In this document: one piece after another, positions 1 through 5,222 of the stretch
How positions within the stretch are numbered: the first letter of the stretch is position 1
Layout: each line of letters starts with the position of its first letter
Assembly: GCA_016522385.1 (NCBI GenBank)
Contig: JAEKFU010000166.1
Span: forward strand, 1-6,166
Length of the DNA stretch: 6,166 bases
Source: Pseudomonadota bacterium
GTDB taxonomy: Bacteria; Pseudomonadota; Alphaproteobacteria; Rhizobiales; Aestuariivirgaceae
Direction of reading: 5' to 3'
The notes under the pieces: model-generated
Database searches by the model: none
Told to the model about the DNA's origin: nothing
The model's input: only the letters and a program-made list of their open reading frames with translations
Position numbers and translations under genes: made by a program

Positions 1-503
1 CCCTCAAGCTTAGTCTTCCAGAAAGCCCTCGTATCTGAATTGCACATTATTTTGCTGTGCGATTTGAAAGGTTGCCATAGGCAACTCCCACGTTTGAGAC
101 CATATTCGGTCGAGGAACGGGCAAGCAAAAGTTCTTGCGAAAGTCCGAAAGTGGCAATAAGACCCCCCGAGAGGCCAATAACAATGAGGAGCCACGACAG
201 CTCGTTCATGCACCGCGTCCGCAGAGAAACCTATCGCCTGATGCCCATACTAGATTAGGTGAGCGGAGATATGCGACATTGGGGCTCGGCGTCGTCGACC
301 AGCGTCGCTTGCAGCTCAGCCCCTTGACCTGCGGGAGCAGACAGCGCCCCAACCGATATGAGCGCCGGATTGCCGGCTTGATACAGGTCAAGACCGTTCA
401 ACCGTATGCTGTTTAGGTTTCCTCGGCATGAGCGGATGACCAGAGGGGGCGAGCGCTGCTCGCGGCCGGCCACCTATATGGCAGTGGAACAAGCTTTGCA
501 CGA
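1..503. other. Gene-poor stretch upstream of the ppx-like gene
   Basis: I find no recognisable gene here. Visible small structures are a perfect 6-bp hairpin GTTGCC-ATA-GGCAAC (71-85) and short pairings GCACA/TGTGC (42-46/56-60), GCAAG/CTTGC (121-125/134-138), GTGGC/GCCAC (151-155/191-195) and GAACG/CGTTC (115-119/203-207). A minus-strand ORF from GTG at 473 to 255 (72 codons) reads somewhat protein-like in its last 45 residues but matches no family I know and lacks a clear ribosome site. A 22-codon minus-strand ORF (78-10) has GGGAG six bases before its ATG, which could be chance. On the plus strand a 9-codon ORF (478-507) ends in an ATGA overlap with the next gene. None is strong enough to call as a gene. 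Confidence 0.5.
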
Positions 504-1457
504 ATGAACACGAACCGAAAGCCCCCGAAAGCTAGCCGACCGCCGAGTAAGGTCTTTGCCCTGGACCTTGGCAGCAAGAACTTCAAGCTGGTGAGCGGCC
601 AGCACGTAGACGGTGAGCTTCACACCCGTCTTGAAGGCAAACGCACCCTGGAGCTGGGTAAGTCGATCGCCCGCGATAACGGGTGCATCAGCTCGGCAAA
701 GCTCGAGGAGATCCGCGAGGCGCTGCAGGCGCTGCGGGCGCTCTGCGAGCCGAGTGCGACCAAGACGATCATGGCCATCGGCACACGGGCGCTGCGAATT
801 GCCGAGAACAGGGAGATAGTCAGACGCATTGCCACCGACCTCGACATCGACCTCAGCATCGCAGATGGCGTGCGTGAGGCCGAGGTCGCCTATCTGGCGG
901 TCACCGGCGGTGCCGTGAACAAGCTCGTGAGCGACCTGGGAAGCCACAGCTTGCAGGTAGCCTGGTCCCATGCGGGAGCCATCGAGGCGCTATCGGTCGA
1001 TCTGGGCTACGAGACGGCATATGCACGCTTCTTCGAGCCGGCGGCGACGTTCGGTGAGGCCGAGCAAGCGCTCAGCGACTTCCTGGACGGACACCTGGAC
1101 GCAATACCGACAGGTACAGAGCAGCTGATCAGCCTCAGCTCCAACACGGCGGTGAGCTGGGTTACCGGAAAGATCAAGAAGGAGATCACCAATCGGCTGC
1201 TGGCTCGATCGGTGCTGACCGAGTGTCTGTCCCGTCTGAGAAGACTGGGCTCAGACGAGTTCCGGGCTACCCTCGCGGACACTCCCAGGGCGAGCAAGAT
1301 CTTTCCGGGAATAGTCGTGCTCGACTATCTGCTGGATCGATCCGGACACGGCCATGTGCTGCTCGCGGAGGTCGAGCTTCCGGTGGGGCTGATTGTCGAG
1401 CACTTCGGAGAGACCACGCGGCTCAGCTACGACGCCCGGGTTGCGCCTGGCCTCTGA
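504..1457 (+). CDS. Short Ppx/GppA-family phosphatase-like protein with degenerate P-loop
   Basis: Soluble cytoplasmic protein of 317 residues in the ASKHA fold. Family members hydrolyse polyphosphate or pppGpp; this one covers only the core and lacks the long C-terminal HD-type domain of E. coli Ppx/GppA. Family landmarks appear in order: phosphate loop 1 DLGSKNFKLV (21-30), IGTRALRIAENR (92-103), GVREAEVAYL (122-131) with E124 at the usual catalytic glutamate, loop 2 DLGSHSLQVA (144-153), ALSVDLGYE (162-170), and the late helix ASKIFPGIVVLDYLLDR (263-279). D144 and G146 of loop 2 are kept, but the normal GGGSTE core reads GSHSLQ, so the Gly-Gly, Thr and Glu are lost. Activity may therefore be altered or absent. 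ATG 504 is the only usual start after the in-frame stop at 429. No clear ribosome site precedes it, but a 9-codon ORF overlaps it as ATGA. It is convergent with the CBS gene. The family call is firm; the substrate is unknown. Confidence 0.85.
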   Translation: MNTNRKPPKASRPPSKVFALDLGSKNFKLVSGQHVDGELHTRLEGKRTLELGKSIARDNGCISSAKLEEIREALQALRALCEPSATKTIMAIGTRALRIAENREIVRRIATDLDIDLSIADGVREAEVAYLAVTGGAVNKLVSDLGSHSLQVAWSHAGAIEALSVDLGYETAYARFFEPAATFGEAEQALSDFLDGHLDAIPTGTEQLISLSSNTAVSWVTGKIKKEITNRLLARSVLTECLSRLRRLGSDEFRATLADTPRASKIFPGIVVLDYLLDRSGHGHVLLAEVELPVGLIVEHFGETTRLSYDARVAPGL

Positions 1458-1461
1458 ACGG

Positions 1462-1511
1462 CTAGAGCGTTTCTTTCTCATATGGAACCATTTGAGAAAG
1501 ACACGCTCTAG
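1462..1511. terminator. 50-bp palindrome between convergent genes, probable bidirectional terminator
   Basis: The left arm CTAGAGCGTTTCTTTCTCA (1462-1480) pairs with 1493-1511 with a single mismatch (1471 T against 1502 C). The middle adds another four pairs, ATGG/CCAT (1482-1485 with 1488-1491), around an AA loop. The element starts five bases after the ppx-like stop and includes the TAG stop (1508-1510) of the convergent CBS gene. The position suits transcription termination from both sides. The A/T-rich inner arm gives short T runs but no classical poly-U tail. The CTAGAGCG...CGCTCTAG ends resemble dispersed intergenic palindromes of alphaproteobacteria, so it may be one copy of a genomic repeat family rather than a purpose-built terminator. 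Confidence 0.7.
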
Positions 1512-1963
1512 CGGCCCTTGTCCAGCCGCGACATCCACATCGCGATACCGGGAATAGTCAACGTGCCGCCGTAGCGCCCCTCGTCCACGACGAAGAGGTA
1601 GCTGGTGTCGTGGTGCTCCATGATGGCGAGCGCCTTCATCAACGGCGTGCTCGAATCAATCGCCGCGTGCGGCTCCTGAACGTACGCTTCTACCGAGTTG
1701 TCGAACACCTGCTTCAGGCGGGCCTCCATGTCCTCGAACGCCGACATCTCGCGACCCAGCACGTGGGCAAGCTCCGCCATGTACTCGGGCACGATGGAGC
1801 GATTGATTATGTACTTGAGGGTCACCCGCCCGACCACTTTGTCCTCCTCATCACAAAACGGCAGAGACTGGAGACGGGCCTTCAAGCATTCCTCGAACAC
1901 CTCGCGAATCAACATCCCCGTGCGGGCGGTCCTCGTTCTAATCAAGATGTCATCGGGCAGCAT
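1508..1963 (-). CDS. Stand-alone CBS-domain pair protein, likely regulator of the adjacent transporter
   Basis: A 151-residue soluble protein made of little more than two CBS motifs. The first is about residues 17-55, with the strand-turn LPFCDEEDKVVGRVTLKYII. A helical linker (about 58-90) joins it to the second, about 92-146, with DSSTPLMKALAIMEHHDTS followed by YLFVVDEGRYGGTLTIPGIA. CBS pairs (Bateman modules) typically bind AMP, ADP, ATP or other adenosine ligands and gate a partner protein. The ATG at 1963 lies 12 bases after the transporter stop, and a ribosome site TGAGGA overlaps that TGA stop, so the two are almost certainly cotranscribed and probably translationally coupled. I infer that it is a nucleotide-sensing subunit of the transporter. 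The stop codon lies within the intergenic palindrome. The domain call is confident; the ligand is unknown. Confidence 0.85.
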   Translation of the reverse strand: MLPDDILIRTRTARTGMLIREVFEECLKARLQSLPFCDEEDKVVGRVTLKYIINRSIVPEYMAELAHVLGREMSAFEDMEARLKQVFDNSVEAYVQEPHAAIDSSTPLMKALAIMEHHDTSYLFVVDEGRYGGTLTIPGIAMWMSRLDKGR

Positions 1964-1975
1964 GAATGGTGGTCC

Positions 1976-3304
1976 TCACAGGAAACGCAGGTAGAGGTAG
2001 ACGCTGGCAATCACGATGCTCCCGATCATCATCGGAAACGCGAGCAGCATGAAGGGCAGGAACTTGATGGGGTGACCAGCGCGCTCGGCCATCCCGGCCA
2101 CGATCAAGTTGGCGCTCGCGCCGACGAGCGATCCGTTGCCCCCTAGACAGGCGCCCAGAGCGAGCGACCACCACAGTGGCATCAGCTGTTCGGCCCCCCC
2201 GAGCGCAGGTGCCATGGACTTGATGAGTGGAATCATCGTGGCCACAAAAGGGATGTTGTCGACGACCGCGGAGGCGACGGCCGACACCCATAAGATGGCC
2301 ATCGCGGTGATGGTGATCTCGCCCCCCGTCATGTCGAGAATCTTGCGAGCCAGCAGCTCGAGTAGACCGGCGTGCTCGACGCCGTGCACGACCACGAACA
2401 AACCGATGAAGAAGAAGATAGTCACCCACTCCACCTCGCCGAAAGACCGGTGAACATCCTTCGACTGACCCTCCGCGTCACGGCCGAAGTTGGTGAGGAG
2501 CAGCAGCAGACCCGCACCCATCATCGCGATTGTGGCGGGCTCCAGACCCAGCGGGTGGGCGAGGACAAAGGCAAGCAGCACGAGAGCCAGCACGACCATC
2601 GACTTGACGAGCAATGGCACGTCCGTGATGGCCTCGCGCTCGCTCAGGGACATCACGTGGCGACGCCGCTCGGCGTCGGCCTCCATACCTCTCCCCCAAA
2701 TGAAATAGATGACGACGAGGGTGAGGAGCAATATCAGGGGCGTGATGGGCGCGAGATTGAGCACGAAGTCGTTGAAGCTCAGATGCACGGCCGAGCCGAT
2801 CATGATGTTCGGAGGGTCGCCAATGAGCGTTGCCGATCCACCGATGTTCGACGCTAATATCTCGGTGAACAGAAACGGGTAAGGATTGACCGCGAGTTCG
2901 TCCGTGACGAGCAGGGTCACCGGCGCGATCAGGAGCACCGTCGTGACATTGTCGAGCAAGGCGGAGAAGACCGCCGTGACGACGGAGAGCATCACCAGGA
3001 TGCCCCACGGTCGGGCTTCGACTCGCTTGGCAGACCAAATGGCGATGAACTGAAAGACCCCGCAGCGTCGAGTAATGGCGACTATCACCATCATCCCAGT
3101 CAGTAGCCCGAGGGTGTTGAAATCGATGCCTCTGATAGCCGCCTCCTGGTTGAGCACACCTAGCGCGATCATCATACAACCACCGACAATCGCCACGATG
3201 GCCCGGTTCACCCGCTCGGTGATGATGACCGCATAGGTGATGACGAAAAGAAAGCTCGAGACCCAAAGCGGATTCCACCCGAAGATGACATGGGAGTCTT
3301 GCAT
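1976..3304 (-). CDS. ArsB/NhaD-type (ion transporter superfamily) permease
   Basis: A 442-residue polytopic inner-membrane protein with about 11-12 hydrophobic segments. The two inverted halves of the ArsB/NhaD/SLC13-like fold are visible. Half one has LLDNVTTVLLIAPVT (116-130) and SNIGGSATLIGDPPNIMIGS (152-171). Half two has VVDNIPFVATMIPLIKSM (347-364) and GACLGGNGSLVGASANLIV (384-402). The paired DN motifs and the GGSATLIGDPPN / GGNGSLVGASAN reentrant loops are typical of this family, whose members export arsenite, exchange Na+ for H+, or move carboxylates. A charged cytoplasmic loop (about 204-230) separates the halves. ATG 3304 has AAGGGG 11 bases upstream. The CBS protein follows at once in the same operon. 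No arsR, arsC or arsenical gene is nearby, so arsenite is not favoured over cations. The family is firm; the substrate is open. An Fnr-like box lies upstream. Confidence 0.88.
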   Translation of the reverse strand: MQDSHVIFGWNPLWVSSFLFVITYAVIITERVNRAIVAIVGGCMMIALGVLNQEAAIRGIDFNTLGLLTGMMVIVAITRRCGVFQFIAIWSAKRVEARPWGILVMLSVVTAVFSALLDNVTTVLLIAPVTLLVTDELAVNPYPFLFTEILASNIGGSATLIGDPPNIMIGSAVHLSFNDFVLNLAPITPLILLLTLVVIYFIWGRGMEADAERRRHVMSLSEREAITDVPLLVKSMVVLALVLLAFVLAHPLGLEPATIAMMGAGLLLLLTNFGRDAEGQSKDVHRSFGEVEWVTIFFFIGLFVVVHGVEHAGLLELLARKILDMTGGEITITAMAILWVSAVASAVVDNIPFVATMIPLIKSMAPALGGAEQLMPLWWSLALGACLGGNGSLVGASANLIVAGMAERAGHPIKFLPFMLLAFPMMIGSIVIASVYLYLRFL

Positions 3305-3375
3305 GAGTAACGCTACCCCTTCGCGGGATGGGAATGGAGCACGTTATTTGTCTCATGATCGCACGAGATCGTTCC

Positions 3376-3389
3376 TTGATCCTAGTCAA
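3376..3389 (-). promoter_or_regulatory. Fnr/FixK/Dnr-like box upstream of the transporter
   Basis: TTGAT-CCTA-GTCAA differs from the Crp/Fnr-family consensus TTGAT-N4-ATCAA at one base and keeps the TTGA-N6-TCAA core. A box centred at 3382.5 in the usual -41.5 position would place a transcript start near 3341, about 37 bases before the transporter ATG, which is reasonable geometry. The -10 match there (AGACAA or ACAAAT on the minus strand) is poor. A hairpin GCAGAA/TTCTGC (3390-3395 with 3404-3409) adjoins the box. The motif match is seen directly; oxygen or nitrogen-oxide control is inferred. Confidence 0.5.
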
Positions 3390-3504
3390 GCAGAACGCGC
3401 CTATTCTGCCGGCTGATTGATGCTGGGGGGTGCTGGTTGAACCTGGGAGTTGGTCTTGCGACGCTGTTACAGTGTCGATGTCCGTTCAGGGTCTTCGTTG
3501 TTCT

Positions 3505-3765
3505 CTAACTCGGGGTTGGATGTGGCGACTGAAACCAAACGATGATTGCGGTTCGCGACATTCCGGGAGTGTTAGCAATCGTTCTGAAGGTCGGAGCCTT
3601 GTCGTTTGGCGAGATCTTGTCTTCCGGTAGGACGGCATGACATTCCGCGCAGACCTTCTGTGCGAATTCGCGGCCTCTGTGAAGATCCAACGATTGGTGC
3701 GCTGAAGCAGGAACGAGAGCTCCAAATGTGCAAACGATGGCAAATGGGATCATCAGCCTTTTCAT
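3505..3765 (-). CDS. Secreted c-type cytochrome, truncated before the axial methionine
   Basis: An 86-residue periplasmic cytochrome c fragment. The start MKRLMIP gives a clean signal peptide (1-22, cleavage after ASA). A start at 3837 would add 24 residues unlike a signal peptide, so ATG 3765 is preferred even though no good ribosome site precedes it. The haem motif CAECH is at 39-43 (C39, C42, H43), followed by the family pattern SPNDKAPTFRTIANTPGMS (52-70) and IIVWFQSPHPT (74-84). Relatives continue with MPN, carrying the sixth-ligand Met, and a final helix ending near YILSLR, for about 100-110 residues in all. Here the frame ends PS-stop. Neither other frame downstream restores MPN or the last helix, so the 3' end looks deleted rather than merely frameshifted. 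It could be a pseudogene or a five-coordinate haem protein. The gene is divergent from usp. Confidence 0.7.
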   Translation of the reverse strand: MKRLMIPFAIVCTFGALVPASAHQSLDLHRGREFAQKVCAECHAVLPEDKISPNDKAPTFRTIANTPGMSRTAIIVWFQSPHPTPS

Positions 3766-3776
3766 GATGTCAGGGT

Positions 3777-3806
3777 TACCAAACCCTTGGTATCGTTCGG
3801 TACCAA
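3777..3806. promoter_or_regulatory. Operator-like cluster of inverted TACCAA/TTGGTA hexamers
   Basis: Three copies of one hexamer alternate in orientation: TACCAA (3777-3782), 4 bases, TTGGTA (3787-3792), 8 bases, TACCAA (3801-3806). The right-hand pair forms the near-perfect 20-bp palindrome TTGGTATCGTTCGGTACCAA (3787-3806), with one non-Watson-Crick position (T3793/G3800). It lies 22-41 bases upstream of the cytochrome ATG and in the divergent region shared with usp, where a repressor or activator site is expected. A further short inverted repeat, ATTTG-CAT-CAAAT (3811-3823), is next to it. I do not recognise the cognate regulator, and none is encoded in the window. Confidence 0.45.
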
Positions 3807-3907
3807 AAAAATTTGCATCAAATGTACTGCCCCGCATTGACCCAAGACAAGGCGACGCTCACCGAACTGCGCGATAAAGGTGCCATGATTGGAAATCCAT
3901 CACACGC

Positions 3908-3938
3908 TTCACGAGTTCACAGTCTTATCCAGTATGAT
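3908..3938 (+). promoter_or_regulatory. Possible sigma-70-like promoter of usp
   Basis: TATGAT at 3933-3938 matches five of six bases of the -10 consensus. The best -35 candidate, TTCACG (3908-3913), is weaker and has a 19-base spacer. A start site near 3945 would give a short leader containing the strong ribosome site at 3953-3961 and the proposed start at 3968. The agreement of promoter, ribosome site and start supports the call, though the -35 is poor and an activator may be needed. Confidence 0.4.
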
Positions 3939-3952
3939 AGCTGCTGACCCTT

Positions 3953-3961
3953 GGGGGGAGG
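3953..3961 (+). promoter_or_regulatory. Strong ribosome binding site that decides the usp start
   Basis: GGGGGGAGG is followed by six bases (TTTACA) and then ATC at 3968. No ATG, GTG or TTG lies within reach in the usp frame; the next is TTG 3995, 33 bases after the site and without a ribosome site of its own. The spacing points to initiation at 3968. Confidence 0.6.
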
Positions 3962-3967
3962 TTTACA

Positions 3968-4813
3968 ATCACGTTCAAGACGTTTCTTGTTTCCTTGAAT
4001 ACCGTATCGCGTATCGATGCGCTCGTGTCTTTATCAGCTGGCCTTGCGGCCAAGCGCCAGGCACATTTGATCGGTCTCTATGTTATCCCTGAACAACGGA
4101 CCTTTCCGTCGTTTGGCAGCGATCTGCCGTCCTCGGTCAAGGAATCGGTCGCCGCTTTCTTTAAGCGACGTTCTGCTGTGGCCAAAGAGGCATTCGAAAA
4201 TGCGACGAGCAAGGCGGGTATTTCGGCAGAGTGGCGCGAAATCAGTTCCAGCGGGAGCACTAAAGTCGCGGACACCGTGGTCAAGCACGGCTTTCAGGCG
4301 GAGCTGATTATCGTCTCTCAAGACAACGAAGAAGTAGACGATGGAGTAGAAACGGGATTCTGCGAACGCATTGTCATAGAATCGGGCCGACCGGTCTTGC
4401 TGATCCCCAAGGAAGGACAGTTTGCCGATGTTGGCAATCATGTAATCGCCGGCTTTAATGCGAGCCGTGAGGCAGCCAGAGCGATTTTCGATGCGCTGCC
4501 GTTCCTAGACACATCGAAGACGACAAAACTGGTTTGGGTCGATCCATCGGACGTGGATGGGATTGACGGCGACCTACCCGGTTCCGAGATGGCGACAACG
4601 CTGGCGCGACGCAAGCTCAATGTTACCGCTGAAGCCACGTCGTCAGGTGGCGATGATGCTGCCGAGGTGTTGCTGAAGCAAGCCGGCAAAGAAGGTGCCG
4701 ACCTGATCGTCATTGGTGCCTACGGTCGATCAAGGTTGAGTGAGTACGTTTTTGGCGGCGTTACCTGGACCTTGCTCAAAAGCGCGCCCGTGCCGGTTCT
4801 CATGTCACGCTAG
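3968..4813 (+). CDS. Tandem universal stress protein (two UspA domains), apparent ATC start
   Basis: A cytoplasmic UspA-family stress protein of 281 residues if started at ATC 3968 (272 from TTG 3995). The upstream start restores the first beta strand, TFKTFLVSLN, which the TTG start would remove; it also has the ribosome site. Domain 1 (about 1-147) ends ELIIVSQD...GRPVLLIP and lacks the GxxG loop, so it probably does not bind ATP. Domain 2 (about 155-281) contains GADLIVIGAYGRSRLSEYVF then GGVT (243-266), fitting the G-2x-G-9x-G nucleotide-binding pattern, and closes APVPVLMSR. Tandem Usp proteins of this kind are commonly tied to hypoxia, starvation or stationary phase. The gene is divergent from the cytochrome and shares its control region. 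The stop is TAG at 4811. The family is firm; the start codon is the unusual part. Confidence 0.85.
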   Translation: MTFKTFLVSLNTVSRIDALVSLSAGLAAKRQAHLIGLYVIPEQRTFPSFGSDLPSSVKESVAAFFKRRSAVAKEAFENATSKAGISAEWREISSSGSTKVADTVVKHGFQAELIIVSQDNEEVDDGVETGFCERIVIESGRPVLLIPKEGQFADVGNHVIAGFNASREAARAIFDALPFLDTSKTTKLVWVDPSDVDGIDGDLPGSEMATTLARRKLNVTAEATSSGGDDAAEVLLKQAGKEGADLIVIGAYGRSRLSEYVFGGVTWTLLKSAPVPVLMSR

Positions 4814-4882
4814 CTATTATAGAACCAACTGGCCCCAACGCTTGCCCTGTCACCCCTAGGCCCATCCGCCGACACAGCGGGT

Positions 4883-5222
4883 GGGTCTGTAGGTTCCTGG
4901 ACCGCTAATCGGAGAGTCTGGAGCTCATCCAGAAGCGGACGTATCCGCCGCGAGTCCAACACGACCGCAAATAGCGCATTGCTGCCGTGGCCAGTCTTCG
5001 CCCTGATTTCTCAAATGGGTCAACAACGGTCCTGACACGCTACTGACACGAGAGTCCGGTATTCGTCCGGAACCGGACATTTCAATCGGCAGGCGGCCAC
5101 GGAAGCAAATAGCGCAAAATCTCCGTCATGCTGCGACGGCAGAACTTCTGCTTAAGGTCATATCCGGACCAATACGTGCTCCGTCGAGGTCGTCCGGTAT
5201 CGACCCAAACACGGACATCTTC
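4883..5222. repeat. Degenerate tandem repeat with a 138-bp period, about 2.5-3 copies
   Basis: The 408 bases between the usp stop and the phage gene hold no convincing gene. Matching blocks recur at exactly 138 bp: GAGAGTCTGG (4912) with GAGAGTCCGG (5050); GCAAATAGCGCA (4967-4978) with an identical copy (5105-5116); and GTCCGGTAT (5054) with GTCCGGTAT (5192), each of these followed about 20 bases later by GGACAT. The 4912-4945 block matches 5050-5083 at about 26 of 34 positions, and 4967-5078 matches 5105-5216 at about half the positions without gaps. A further GGGTC block (4883 with 5017) is offset by a 4-base indel. Each unit carries an internal inverted repeat, clearest as GTCCGG-AA-CCGGAC (5065-5078). 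The last unit ends at the phage gene's stop codon. Confidence 0.7.

Noticed and set aside
474..971. 165-codon minus-strand open frame opposite the ppx-like gene
   Set aside because: The plus-strand frame shows ordered Ppx/GppA motifs; the opposite frame has no recognisable domain and is a shadow of GC-rich coding sequence.
1610..2146. 178-codon plus-strand open frame across the CBS and transporter genes
   Set aside because: His-, Arg- and Gln-rich translation without motifs, lying over two well-supported minus-strand genes.
2109..3304. Arsenic resistance operon
   Set aside because: The permease belongs to the broad ArsB/NhaD group, but no arsR, arsC, arsA or arsH partner is present, so arsenite export cannot be assigned.
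2478..3389. 303-codon minus-strand open frame in another frame of the transporter
   Set aside because: Arg/His-rich low-quality translation; the overlapping transporter frame has clear membrane segments and conserved loops.
3837..3850. Second possible Fnr-like site TTGACCCAAGACAA before usp
   Set aside because: One TTGA-N6-TCAA core base is wrong and it lies about 100 bases before the likely start site, too far for standard activation.
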